From assembly GCA_016700075.1 (NCBI GenBank), contig CP065000.1:1674001-1738000 (forward strand): a DNA stretch of 64,000 nucleotides, read 5' to 3'. A program made the position numbers and the translations under genes. The DNA comes from Acidobacteriota bacterium (lineage in GTDB: Bacteria; Acidobacteriota; Blastocatellia; Pyrinomonadales; Pyrinomonadaceae). Within the stretch, counting starts at the first letter, position 1; each line of letters starts with the position of its first letter. Of this stretch, positions 25,092-33,846 are shown piece after piece. The notes under the pieces are model-generated. The model made no database searches, was not told the DNA's origin, and saw nothing but the letters and a program-made list of their open reading frames with translations.

Positions 25092-26780
25092 GTGAGTTGG
25101 CGTATTTTCCACATTTTTGCTGCGGTGCTCTTCCTATTTGGTGGAAGCTTTTTGCGGGCCCAAAATCCGGAAGACCTGAAGCCCGTGCCCGAGATCGCAC
25201 CCGACTACCGTTCGGATGATAGGAAGTTTCCCGAACTCGGCCGAGTCGGCGTTGACATCACGAGGCAGCGTGCGATGATGCTTCGCGACGCCGTCGAGAT
25301 GGCATTGGAGAACAACCGCGACATCGAGATCACGCGGAAAACGAACCGGGCAGCGGAATTTGACCTGCGTGCGACGGATGGTTTCTTTCAGCCGCGTCTG
25401 GTCGGTCAGGCATATTACGACCGCACGAAAACGCCGAACGTGAGCATCTTCAGCACCAACCGCGAAACGACGCAAGGCACGTTCGTCGGCAACGCGACAC
25501 TGCAGGGCTACATTCCGAGATACGGCACTTCGCTTTCCGGCACTTTAGCGAATCAGCGTCTGACGACGGACAACCCGATCAGCATCCTCAGCCCGCAATA
25601 CAACGCAACGCTGAGTTTCATCGTGAATCAGCCTCTGCTCCGCGGACGCAAGTTCGACGCGAACCGCCGTACTATCGAGATAGCAAAACGCAACGTAGAA
25701 CTAACAGACACGCAGTTCCGGCAGCGTTCGATCGAGGTGGTCGCTGCGGTCGAGAAGGCGTATTGGGACCTGACCTTTGCATTGCGAAATCTCCAGGTGC
25801 AGCGTGACGCCGTCCGCGACGCAAAACAGCAGCTCGAACACAATCGCCGTCTCGTCGCCGAAGGCCAGCTTGCGCCGATAGATATCGTCGCGGCCGAAAC
25901 ACAGGTGGCAAATTTCGAGCAGGCGGTTTACGAGGCACTGAATGTCGTCAATTTGTCCGAAAACGCCCTGAAAAATCTGATCTCGCCGAACCGCAATGCC
26001 GCGATATGGACCGAGGCGATCACGCCTGTTCAACCGGTTGAGATCGCACCGCCCGCAGGCTCGCTCGAAAATGCCGTTGAGACGGCTATCGACAACCGGC
26101 CTGAGATCGAGCTGAATAAGACGCAGTTTCGCATCAACGATCTCGACAAACGTCTTTATCGTGAGCAGCGAAAACCGCAGATCGACCTGAACGCAAGCTA
26201 CGGCACGTCCGGGATCGGCGGTTCTCAGAATCCGAATTTCTCTGCACCGTTCCCGCTTCCCTGCACGGTCGATCCGACGTCGCCGGCATGTCAGCAGCAG
26301 CAGACGAATCTCGCCGCATTGACCGGAAATCCATATTCGGGCCTGCTGCAGAATAAATTTCCTACTTTCCGCGTGGGCGTTACGTTCAACCTGCCGCTTT
26401 TCGGCGACAGGTCCGCGGACGCGCTATACGGCAAGGCCATGGTGGAGGCCGAACGGATCGAAACGCAGCGTGAACTGATAGAACAAGGCATTCAGGTCGA
26501 AGTGCGAAACGCGATGCAGGCGATCCGTACCGCCGAAGCAAAACTCCGCACCGCCGCCATCGCCCGCGAAAATTCGCAGCGTCAGTACGAATCAGAACAG
26601 CGAAAACTCGACGCCGGCCAGTCGGACGTTTACAAGGTGCTCGAACGCCAGACGGCTCTCACCGCCGCACGCAGCAACGAACTCCGTGCCCGCATCGACC
26701 TGAACAAAGCGATCGCCGAATATCACCGGACGACCGGCACTACGCTCACAGCGAACGGCGTCGAAGCAAAGCTGAAATAG
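25092..26780 (+). CDS. TolC-family outer-membrane efflux channel
   Basis: Outer-membrane factor of 562 residues, completing the tripartite pump. GTG 25092 opens a signal peptide (MSWRIFHIFAAVLFLFGGSF, cleavage near RAQ). Two TolC repeats follow, with typical helical segments such as LRDAVEMALENNRDIEI, VEKAYWDLTFALRNLQVQRD and NRPEIELNKTQFRI. A cysteine-containing loop (PCTVDPTSPACQQQQ, residues about 390-405) is an insertion. It lies 8 bases after the pump gene. Confidence 0.92.
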   Translation: MSWRIFHIFAAVLFLFGGSFLRAQNPEDLKPVPEIAPDYRSDDRKFPELGRVGVDITRQRAMMLRDAVEMALENNRDIEITRKTNRAAEFDLRATDGFFQPRLVGQAYYDRTKTPNVSIFSTNRETTQGTFVGNATLQGYIPRYGTSLSGTLANQRLTTDNPISILSPQYNATLSFIVNQPLLRGRKFDANRRTIEIAKRNVELTDTQFRQRSIEVVAAVEKAYWDLTFALRNLQVQRDAVRDAKQQLEHNRRLVAEGQLAPIDIVAAETQVANFEQAVYEALNVVNLSENALKNLISPNRNAAIWTEAITPVQPVEIAPPAGSLENAVETAIDNRPEIELNKTQFRINDLDKRLYREQRKPQIDLNASYGTSGIGGSQNPNFSAPFPLPCTVDPTSPACQQQQTNLAALTGNPYSGLLQNKFPTFRVGVTFNLPLFGDRSADALYGKAMVEAERIETQRELIEQGIQVEVRNAMQAIRTAEAKLRTAAIARENSQRQYESEQRKLDAGQSDVYKVLERQTALTAARSNELRARIDLNKAIAEYHRTTGTTLTANGVEAKLK

Positions 26781-27766
26781 TGAAATCGATAAATATCAAT
26801 GGATTTGGCGACGATCTCGACGTGTCATTGAGCGATGTCGACGACGTTCGTGAGCCCGCCGCAAACGAGATCCGCGTCCGTGTTCACGCAGCCGGTCTGA
26901 ATCGGGCAGATCTGCTGCAGATACGCGGGCTTTATCCGCCGCCCGCGGGCGTTGATCCCAGAATTCCCGGGCTGGAATACGCAGGTGTGGTCGAATCCGC
27001 CGGCATAGATGTGCATACGTTTTCGACAGGCGACCGCGTAATGGGAATTACCGCGGGCTGCTCCTTCGCCGAATACGTCAATGTCCACGCCGACACGGCG
27101 ATGCTGATACCTGACCGGCTTTCATTTACAGAAGCCGCCGCCATTCCCGAAGCATTCATCACTGCTCATGATGCCGCATTTGTTCAGGCCGGTTTGAAAG
27201 AAGGCGAGACGCTGCTGATACACGCCGTCGGTTCAGGCGTCGGGCTTGCCGCACTTCAAATGGCGGCAGCAAAAGGTATCAAGACCATCGGAACGTCCCG
27301 CACCGCCGACAAATTGGAACGCTGTAAAGAGTACGGGCTCGAACACGCTATTGCGCTGCCGGACGGGCCTGAGTTTGCAGAGAAAGTCATGTCCGAGACT
27401 GACAGCAAAGGCGTCGATGTAATTCTCGACCTTGTTGGTGCAGCGTATTTCGATGAGAACCTGCGTTCGCTCGCAACGAAGGGCCGCCTGATGCTGGTTG
27501 GGTTAACAGCGGGACGAAAGGCCGAATTTGATATGGGGCCGGCGCTGACCAAGCGGCTGACGATCAAAGGAACAGTTCTGCGTTCTCGGTCAACTGAGGA
27601 AAAGATCGACGCGACACGGCGATTTGCGGACGAGATGCTGCCGCTGTTTGAGACGGGAAAGCTGCGGCCGAACGTCGATGGCGTATTTGCGGCGGCGGAC
27701 GTGAAAGAAGCCTTGGAGTATCTTAGCTCTGATCGGAGTTTCGGGAAAGTGGTTTTGGAATTTTAA
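26780..27766 (+). CDS. Zinc-independent quinone oxidoreductase-like dehydrogenase (MDR family)
   Basis: NAD(P)H-dependent oxidoreductase of 328 residues, like quinone oxidoreductase or the p53-inducible PIG3 group. The GroES-like N-terminus (HAAGLNRADLLQIRGLYPPP) and a Rossmann domain (LIHAVGSGVGLAALQMA) are clear. The zinc-binding residues of classical alcohol dehydrogenases are absent, as expected. GTG 26780 overlaps the tolC stop by one base, so it is translationally linked to the efflux operon, perhaps handling quinones or other redox substrates exported by the pump. Confidence 0.92.
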   Translation: MKSININGFGDDLDVSLSDVDDVREPAANEIRVRVHAAGLNRADLLQIRGLYPPPAGVDPRIPGLEYAGVVESAGIDVHTFSTGDRVMGITAGCSFAEYVNVHADTAMLIPDRLSFTEAAAIPEAFITAHDAAFVQAGLKEGETLLIHAVGSGVGLAALQMAAAKGIKTIGTSRTADKLERCKEYGLEHAIALPDGPEFAEKVMSETDSKGVDVILDLVGAAYFDENLRSLATKGRLMLVGLTAGRKAEFDMGPALTKRLTIKGTVLRSRSTEEKIDATRRFADEMLPLFETGKLRPNVDGVFAAADVKEALEYLSSDRSFGKVVLEF

Positions 27767-28035
27767 GACCGCATCCGCAGAGCGGCTGCTTCAGTAATGA
27801 TACAAAGCCCCGCGACGCCAGCACGATCCAATTCGGCCATCAGCCTTACGGCTTCGGCGTGCGTCAGCCCGCCGGCCTCTACGCGGTCAAAAGAAACAAC
27901 CGCCCAAGCCGGTTCTTCGATCTCGCTGGTTTCGATCACTGCAGGTTCCGGCGTTTCAGGAACAGGCTCCGCCACCGCGACACCTTCATCGCGCAGCAAT
28001 TGTCCCAGAGTTGGCCTCATGTCCTGGATCTTCAT
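27763..28035 (-). CDS. Small protein of unknown function
   Basis: A 90-residue soluble protein starting MKIQDMRPTLGQLLRDEG, with an acidic Pro/Glu-rich linker (about residues 25-45) and a compact C-terminal part (GLTHAEAVRLMAELDRAGVAGLCIITEAAALRM). I recognise no family. The frame extends upstream to 28068, but the internal ATG is better placed. It converges on the oxidoreductase gene with a 4-base overlap of the ends. Confidence 0.6.
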   Translation of the reverse strand: MKIQDMRPTLGQLLRDEGVAVAEPVPETPEPAVIETSEIEEPAWAVVSFDRVEAGGLTHAEAVRLMAELDRAGVAGLCIITEAAALRMRS

Positions 28036-28127
28036 TCCAATTGCCCCGAATCTATCACAACGCTTCACGCGGTGTAAACAACATTTTACCCAAATGATTC
28101 GGCACGCCGCTTACGTTAATTGGTAAA

Positions 28128-29210
28128 ATGGGATTGGGTATGCTTTTTCGAGAGACGTATTTCATCACGGGATTTCCCGGTTTTATCGCCGAAAGGCTGA
28201 TCGCTCGCCTCGCATCGAGCGAAACGCAGTTCTTCCTTCTGGTCCAGCCGCATTTTGTAGAACGAGCGATGAAAGAGATCGAAGAGATCTCCGTCGCAAC
28301 TGCCGTCCCGCTTGAAAATTTCGTCATCGTTGAAGGCGACATAACGCAGCCGCAGCTCGGCATACCGAATGCCGATCTTGAGACCATACAGTTCGAAACG
28401 ACGGACGTTTTTCACCTTGCGGCGGCCTACGATCTGGACGTGGAAAAGGACCTTGCGTTTCGTGTGAACCTGCAGGGCACAAAGAACGTCAACGACCTCG
28501 TGCTGTCGATCAAAGACCTGAAACGATACAACTACATCTCGACCTGCTATGTCGCGGGCAAACGCGATGGCGTCATTTTGGAGACCGAGCTCGAGCACAA
28601 AGCAGGGTTTCGCAACTACTACGAAGAGACGAAATATCTTGCCGAGCTCGAGGTCGAAAGGCTGAAGAATATGGTGCCGCTAACGATCTTTAGGCCTTCA
28701 GTGGTCGTGGGCGATTCCGAAACCGGTGAGACCGCCAAATACGACGGTATCTATTATTTGATCCATTATCTCCGCAAAGCACCGTGGCTTCTTCGTCTGA
28801 TAAATGTTGGCAACAAACAGGTTAGGCTGAACCTGGTTCCGGTCGATTTTGTCGTCGAAGGCATAGCACAGCTCGCCCGCGACGGCGCCGCAATGGGGAA
28901 AACTATCGCTCTCGCAGACCCTGATCCGTTAACGACCGCCGCGTTATTCGACGCGATCGCAGTCGAAATGACCGGCCGAAAGTCCGAATTCGCCCCGCCT
29001 ACCAAACTGGCGGAATGGTTTCTGAACACGGGCATCTCGCCAAAGCTTACGGGCCTGCCGCATTCCGGAGTACCGTATTTTTTCATATCGCAAACTTACG
29101 ACACGGCGGTCGCCGACGAACTTCTCGCCGCTCATTCGATCGAATGCCCGCGGTTCAAGGACTACGTCGGCAATCTGCTTGATTTCGTCGAAGAGTATCC
29201 TAAGCTTTGA
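28128..29210 (+). CDS. Extended SDR, male-sterility/thioester-reductase-like (NAD_binding_4)
   Basis: A 360-residue NAD(P)-binding protein. The N-terminal Rossmann motif is ITGFPGFIAERLI, followed by VFHLAAAYDL and the catalytic pair in YYEETKYLAE (Tyr-x-x-x-Lys). The best family match is the NAD_binding_4 group, which includes fatty-acyl-CoA reductases and thioester reductases. No acyl-carrier or adenylation domain is attached, so the substrate is open. ATG 28140 (MLFRET) is an alternative start. Confidence 0.85.
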   Translation: MGLGMLFRETYFITGFPGFIAERLIARLASSETQFFLLVQPHFVERAMKEIEEISVATAVPLENFVIVEGDITQPQLGIPNADLETIQFETTDVFHLAAAYDLDVEKDLAFRVNLQGTKNVNDLVLSIKDLKRYNYISTCYVAGKRDGVILETELEHKAGFRNYYEETKYLAELEVERLKNMVPLTIFRPSVVVGDSETGETAKYDGIYYLIHYLRKAPWLLRLINVGNKQVRLNLVPVDFVVEGIAQLARDGAAMGKTIALADPDPLTTAALFDAIAVEMTGRKSEFAPPTKLAEWFLNTGISPKLTGLPHSGVPYFFISQTYDTAVADELLAAHSIECPRFKDYVGNLLDFVEEYPKL

Positions 29211-29223
29211 ACGTTCGTTCTAA

Positions 29224-29363
29224 GTTGCGAGAGCCCGCGCGTCAGCGAGGGCCATAGCGAACGCCGGGAGCAAACGAAAGAAGTGCAAATATCTTCTGCC
29301 CGTATCGCTTTTATGTCCTTTCGCTCCGAATACCGCCCTTGCTGACGCTCGGGCTTCTGCAAC
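29224..29363. repeat. MITE/REP-like element with 29-base inverted ends
   Basis: Arms 29224-29252 and 29335-29363 are inverted copies identical at 24 of 29 positions, with the core AGCCCGnGCGTCAGC. The interior also folds partly back on itself (CGAAAG near 29275, CTTTCG near 29319). It fills the gap between two genes and has no coding capacity. Such cores are common REP-type sequences, mobilised in trans by RAYT transposases; no such gene is in the window. Confidence 0.75.
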
Positions 29364-29424
29364 TATGTAGATCTGAATGCAAAGAGATGCCAATATAGGG
29401 CATCATATTTGTCGAATGTCAGGC

Positions 29425-30543
29425 ATGTTGCACACAAGAAAGATCTCATTCGCATTGTTTTTGCTGCTGTCGGCGGCGATCTTTACCTCCGCGCAGAGCG
29501 GTCGTGTGCAGCCGACGCCCACACCAACACCCCGGGACGACGACACGGTAAAGATCACTATTGAAGAGATAAAACTGAACGTCCTCGCCTTTGACGACAG
29601 CGGCAAATTCTTTCGCGGTGTGACCGAAAACGATCTGGTCATCGTCGAAAACGATCGCCTGCATCCGCCGACCAGCGTCCGCCGCATTCCTGCAAATGTT
29701 CTTATCATTATGGATACGGGCGGCGAGCTGCGCTACGTGAAATCGCTTGACCGTACGCGACGCGTAGCGATTGCTCTCATCGACGCTCTCGCTGAAGGCA
29801 ATTCCATTGCGGTGATGCAGTATGCCGACAAGCCCGAACTGCTGGCGGAATGGACGAACGACAGAGGCGAGGCGCGTGCCGCAGTAGCAAGGTCGAGTTT
29901 TGGCAGAAAGTCAGCGTTTGTCGATGCGCTCAACCACGCCGCCGAATTGATGAAGCGTTCGGGCCTCGAGAACCGCCACATCGTATTGATCACGGACGGC
30001 ACGGACAGTGTTGCCAATTCGTCCGCGAAGGTTGACGCGCTTCAACGGCTGACCGCGACCGACGCGAGTGTTCACGTTTTCAGCTACACAGAAATGGAAT
30101 CCGTGGATATCGAACCGCGCACCAAAGGCATTTCCAAAACACCTCCACCGCGGCCAATGCCGGACGAGATCGCTGATACGCTGCCCAACGGCGTCCGCGA
30201 CGCTGCGAAAGCTCCGCGCATCGCGACCATCAACACCGACCGCACTTTTATTCGACGTATGAAGGCCCGCAAGGCCGATCTGGACCTGAGCCAGGAACAG
30301 CTCGGCAAGCTCGCCGAGAACACCAACGGCGAATTGATTCTGCCCGGCACCGTCGACGAAATGATCGAAAAGGCACCACGCGTCGCACGTATGATCGATT
30401 CTGTTTATGTGGTCACCTATATGCCCCGCGAAGAGGCCGTCGGCACACGCGGCATCGCCGAACGAAAGATCGAGGTCGTCTCAAAACGCCCGGGCCTCAC
30501 GGTTCAGGCCCGCCGTAAACTGCTGATCGCAACTCAAAACTAG
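29425..30543 (+). CDS. Secreted VWA protein of the acidobacterial VWFA-related family
   Basis: An exported protein of 372 residues with a signal peptide (MLHTRKISFALFLLLSAAIF, cleavage after TSA) and a Pro/Thr linker. The N-terminal beta segment (KLNVLAFDDSGKFFRGVTENDLVIVEND) matches the opening of the VWFA-related acidobacterial domain. A von Willebrand A-like domain follows (NVLIIMDTGGEL, a degenerate MIDAS; GNSIAVMQYAD; IVLITDGTDS). The MIDAS-type DxSxS is replaced by DTGGE. This family is very abundant in Acidobacteriota and supports the taxonomic call. ATG 29416 is an alternative start. Confidence 0.9.
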   Translation: MLHTRKISFALFLLLSAAIFTSAQSGRVQPTPTPTPRDDDTVKITIEEIKLNVLAFDDSGKFFRGVTENDLVIVENDRLHPPTSVRRIPANVLIIMDTGGELRYVKSLDRTRRVAIALIDALAEGNSIAVMQYADKPELLAEWTNDRGEARAAVARSSFGRKSAFVDALNHAAELMKRSGLENRHIVLITDGTDSVANSSAKVDALQRLTATDASVHVFSYTEMESVDIEPRTKGISKTPPPRPMPDEIADTLPNGVRDAAKAPRIATINTDRTFIRRMKARKADLDLSQEQLGKLAENTNGELILPGTVDEMIEKAPRVARMIDSVYVVTYMPREEAVGTRGIAERKIEVVSKRPGLTVQARRKLLIATQN

Positions 30544-30558
30544 AGGCGCCTGTCGATA

Positions 30559-30590
30559 TTGACTTTTCGTTACATTAGAATTATTCTAAT
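30559..30590 (+). promoter_or_regulatory. Promoter with overlapping PerR/Fur-type box
   Basis: A -35-like TTGACT at 30559-30564, a 17-base spacer and a -10-like TATTCT at 30582-30587. A perfect 17-base palindrome ATTAGAAT-T-ATTCTAAT spans 30574-30590 and covers the -10 box. It matches the PerR box consensus of Gram-positive models almost exactly, so the following regulator is probably autorepressed. Confidence 0.85.
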
Positions 30591-30601
30591 TTTGACTTAA
30601 G

Positions 30602-31012
30602 ATGGCTATGGTCAAGGGGAATGAAAATGTTACGGGTTTGACGCGGCAGCGGGAAGCTGTATTGCGAGTTATCCGCGATTCTGAAGAGCACCTAACGGCG
30701 AACGAGGTCTTTGCTCATGCAAAAGCTCTGCTGCCGTCGATCTCATTTGCGACGGTTTACAACAGCCTACGGTTTTTGAAAGACGCCGGACATATTGCCG
30801 AGATACAGTTCGGCAACGGTGCCAGCCGATTTGACCGTTTCACCCACCGGCACGATCACGCCATCTGCACCTCGTGCGGAAAACTGGTCGATATCGAAAT
30901 GCCGATGCCGAAGCAGTTCGTCTCAAGAGCGGCGGAAATGTCGCACTTTAAGCCCGAAAGCCTCGAATTCACCCTCCGCGGCACCTGTCCCGATTGCCAA
31001 GCTGCGAATTAG
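30602..31012 (+). CDS. perR: Fur-family regulator, PerR-like
   Basis: Metal-dependent repressor of 136 residues: winged helix (LTANEVFAHAKALLPSIS, ATVYNSLRFLKDAG) followed by the dimerisation domain with HRHDHAICTSCG. Structural zinc ligands are Cys89/Cys92 and Cys129/Cys132, and histidines 82, 84, 86 and 115 sit where the regulatory metal binds. The PerR label rests on the operator sequence in front of the gene and on the short form; a zinc- or iron-sensing role cannot be excluded. The initiation codon is only about 10 bases after the expected transcription start, so the message may have almost no leader. Confidence 0.88.
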   Translation: MAMVKGNENVTGLTRQREAVLRVIRDSEEHLTANEVFAHAKALLPSISFATVYNSLRFLKDAGHIAEIQFGNGASRFDRFTHRHDHAICTSCGKLVDIEMPMPKQFVSRAAEMSHFKPESLEFTLRGTCPDCQAAN

Positions 31013-31020
31013 TCTTTCCG

Positions 31021-31515
31021 TTAAATATTTAGCGTCAAGATCTCCCAAAGTATCGCGGAGATCACATAAACGCTCACAAGGATCGAACTGATCAGTAGCA
31101 GAATGAGTATTCCGATCAGGCCGAAAACGAAAACGTAGTCGCTCGTCTTCCCTTTGCCGTGGCCTGCGGCACGTGTGCGGATAAGCTCCATATTTTGGCG
31201 GTTCGATTTCCAAAAGAAATCGAACGCATCGCCAAGAAACGGTATCGCACCCACCACGTAATCAAGCCCGATATTGAACGCCATACGCAGCAGCGTTATC
31301 TTTGGAACGCCGTAGCGGACACCTGCCAGCAGTATGTAAAACGATGCGAATGATGTCAGCGTGTCTCCGACGTTCGGTATCAGGCCGATGACCGCGTCCA
31401 ACCCAAAACGCCACGTTGTTCCCGGAATGCGAAACAGTCCGTCCAGATAATGAGCGAGATTGTCGAGCCCTTCCTCGATCTCGACCTGGCGTTTTGTGAT
31501 TTCGCTATCCGACAT
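31021..31515 (-). CDS. DUF4112 membrane protein
   Basis: A 164-residue protein with the conserved FRIPGTTWRFGLDAVIGLIPNVGD block of DUF4112, a middle GAIPFLGDAFDFFWKSN repeat of the same motif, and a hydrophobic C-terminal helix (about residues 128-158). Inner-membrane location is likely. The function of the family is unknown. Convergent with perR across 8 bases. Confidence 0.88.
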   Translation of the reverse strand: MSDSEITKRQVEIEEGLDNLAHYLDGLFRIPGTTWRFGLDAVIGLIPNVGDTLTSFASFYILLAGVRYGVPKITLLRMAFNIGLDYVVGAIPFLGDAFDFFWKSNRQNMELIRTRAAGHGKGKTSDYVFVFGLIGILILLLISSILVSVYVISAILWEILTLNI

Positions 31516-31523
31516 TTAATTGG

Positions 31524-31597
31524 CCAGAGAGCACACAGAGGCCACAGAGAGTATACCGTCCCGACATCGCTCCGTGTTCTCCGTGGGCTCTGTGGTG
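31524..31597. repeat. Palindromic repeat of CACAGAG units
   Basis: The left arm 31524-31550 and the right arm 31570-31597 are inverted copies built of three units of about 9 bases, CAC(A/G)GAG plus two variable bases. It fills the gap between DUF4112 and the HEAT-cyclophilin gene, ending 2 bases before the latter's stop codon. The same family occurs at 48155-48290. Confidence 0.75.
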
Positions 31598-31599
31598 AA

Positions 31600-33768
31600 T
31601 TATCTTCCTACGATCCGAACGGACAAGATCTTGTCCCCGCGGACAATGTTATCTACGACCTTCATATCGTTTTCGTTCACTCTGCCGAAAACGGTGTAGC
31701 CGCCGTCCAGGTGCGGCTGCGGTGCGTGCGTGACGAACCACTGCGAACCGCCCGTGTCTTTACCGGAAAGTGCCATGCCGACAACTCCGCGTTCGTACAT
31801 TACGGTGTTCACCTCGCAGCGGATCGACCAGCCGGGGCCGCCGGTGCCGTCGCCGCGGGGATCGCCGTCCTGCATCACAAAATTGGGAACGACGCGATGA
31901 ACGGCGAGGCCATTAAAATATCCGCGGCGTGCCAGCGTGATGAAATTATCTACGGTGAGCGGTGCGTCCTCGGGCAGCAGGTCGATCGTGAATCTGCCTT
32001 TCTGCGTTGTCAGGACGGCCTTCACGGAGCCGTTCTTTCGGGAAACGGCACGACGGTAATCTGCGTCGCGATAAATGATCTGGCCCATTCTCGTGGGGTT
32101 TCCGGGCGCAAATGCTCTCAGCGGCTCGGCTTTATCGCGATACCCCGGGAATTTGTCATCGAGTCCGTTGAGACGGATCAATTCCGCGGCTCGTTTTCGC
32201 ACCAGATGATCTACGGAATCGAGCGCCGCACGCAGCGCGGGCTCGGCAGCTGCCTTGTCGAGCTTTACGACCGCCGCCAGCATCGCAAGCTGGGCGTCGT
32301 TGTCGCGGTCCATTTTCGCGGCAAAAAACGCATCGCGGACCGCAGCTACGTTGATCTCTGTAGTGGGACGTTCGCCCAACAGGCTAGCGGCAGCGGTGCG
32401 TATCTGAACGTCTTTGTTCTTTAGGGCAAGCCGCAGCAGCTCGTCTAGGTCGTCTGTGAAAAATCGTCCGTATGCGCGAAGGGCATCGGCACCGGCGAGT
32501 ATCGTGTCTGCGTCCTCTTTCGGATCGGCTTCGGCAAATGCCTCAGCAAGCGGCTTCAGCACGGACGGAGCTTCGGCTTTCATCGCCTTGCCTTCGTCGG
32601 TCGCCGGTTCGATGCCGGCAAATTCGCCGACAATGGTGACCAGCGTTCGATACTGTTTCCAGTGTTCAAGCTCGGGCATTCCCTGATCGCCGCGGCCCGG
32701 AGCTATCCGCAGCCTTGCAACGTAAACCTCGGTCGCGAAACCTTTGTCTAGCTTGCCGAATTCACGTATCAAATTCAGCGCGGATTCATTGAACGAATTC
32801 GGTATTAGCTGGCCGAGAGCGGTGGCGAGCTCGATAAATTCATTCTCCTCGACAGGGTAGAAATTCAGCTTTTTCGCTTTCTTATAGGCTTGCAGAAGAG
32901 CTTCCCCGTAAGCGATCAGCGGTTCAACGGCGGCTTTGTCGCGCAAGGTCGCGAGCGAGCGTATCGCCGAAACACGGACCCGCGTGTCGCGGTCTTTCAA
33001 TGCTGCGATCAGATCGGGAACTACCGACTTATCCTCTGAAACGCCGAGCACACGTGCCGCATTTGCCCGAGCGACGGCATCGGGATCTGACGCGAGCATC
33101 GATCGCAGCGTTGGAACGCCGATCTTTGCACGCAATCGACCCAGCGTATTTGCGGCATCAGCACGAATGCGGGCATCAGCATCCGTGAGAAACGCCGCTG
33201 CTGCCTGTTCGCCCTGTGCAGGACGTGCCCGCAAGACGGCAGTGATTCCCGCGAGCACGATGTCAGCGTTACGATCTTTGCCCAGTTCACTTTCCGCGGC
33301 GAGTACAGCGATGATCGCTTCGCTCAGTTTTGCCGCGGACGGATCTTTTGCGTTTGCAGCGGCGATCTTTCCTGCGGCTTCGACAGCCCTTGCGATGACG
33401 GCGGGGCCGCCCGCTGCCTCGCGGTCGAGTGAAACCGCTGCCTGTTTCAATATCGCTTCGGCTCCCTTGACCGATTCGATCTCACCGATCGCGAACGCTG
33501 CCATTGCACGAACAGCATTGGAACCGTCACTCGCAAGCAGTTCCGCTAACACAGGTATCGCCGCCTCGTTTCCGATGCGTCCTGCAGCAAGCGCCGCACG
33601 CCTACGCACATCAGCATTCGGCGACCGCAGTAAATTTTCCAGCGTCGCGTCATAACGCCGGGCGTCTTCCGCCTTTACGATCTGGATCTGGGTATTAACA
33701 GGTACCTGCGCAGCAGCGAACACGGCCGACAAACATATAGCGGCAAAGATCAAACTAGTTCGTTTCAT
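31600..33768 (-). CDS. Exported HEAT-repeat protein fused to a cyclophilin peptidyl-prolyl isomerase
   Basis: A 722-residue protein with a signal peptide (MKRTSLIFAAICLSAVFAAA). Residues about 35-310 hold at least six HEAT/PBS-type repeats (DVRRRAALAAGRIGNEAAIP, RVRVSAIRSLATLRDKAAV), followed by a longer helical stretch with another repeat-like block near 430-530. The last 150 residues are a cyclophilin domain (FTIDLLPEDAPLTVDNFI, FNGLAVHRVVPNFVMQDGDP, SQWFVTHAPQPHLDGGYTVFG). A periplasmic folding role with a protein-binding scaffold is inferred. The RBS-like GAGG favours ATG 33768 over 33774. Confidence 0.9.
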   Translation of the reverse strand: MKRTSLIFAAICLSAVFAAAQVPVNTQIQIVKAEDARRYDATLENLLRSPNADVRRRAALAAGRIGNEAAIPVLAELLASDGSNAVRAMAAFAIGEIESVKGAEAILKQAAVSLDREAAGGPAVIARAVEAAGKIAAANAKDPSAAKLSEAIIAVLAAESELGKDRNADIVLAGITAVLRARPAQGEQAAAAFLTDADARIRADAANTLGRLRAKIGVPTLRSMLASDPDAVARANAARVLGVSEDKSVVPDLIAALKDRDTRVRVSAIRSLATLRDKAAVEPLIAYGEALLQAYKKAKKLNFYPVEENEFIELATALGQLIPNSFNESALNLIREFGKLDKGFATEVYVARLRIAPGRGDQGMPELEHWKQYRTLVTIVGEFAGIEPATDEGKAMKAEAPSVLKPLAEAFAEADPKEDADTILAGADALRAYGRFFTDDLDELLRLALKNKDVQIRTAAASLLGERPTTEINVAAVRDAFFAAKMDRDNDAQLAMLAAVVKLDKAAAEPALRAALDSVDHLVRKRAAELIRLNGLDDKFPGYRDKAEPLRAFAPGNPTRMGQIIYRDADYRRAVSRKNGSVKAVLTTQKGRFTIDLLPEDAPLTVDNFITLARRGYFNGLAVHRVVPNFVMQDGDPRGDGTGGPGWSIRCEVNTVMYERGVVGMALSGKDTGGSQWFVTHAPQPHLDGGYTVFGRVNENDMKVVDNIVRGDKILSVRIVGR

Positions 33769-33846
33769 AAACATGCCTCGGGTCGAGATATCTAATGATA
33801 TCCCTACACGAGGCTGTCAAAAAATGCGGAACGCTCTTAAGCTCGC

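Noticed and set aside
31450..32424. 324-codon forward open frame
   Set aside because: Antisense to the cyclophilin part of the HEAT fusion; no motifs.
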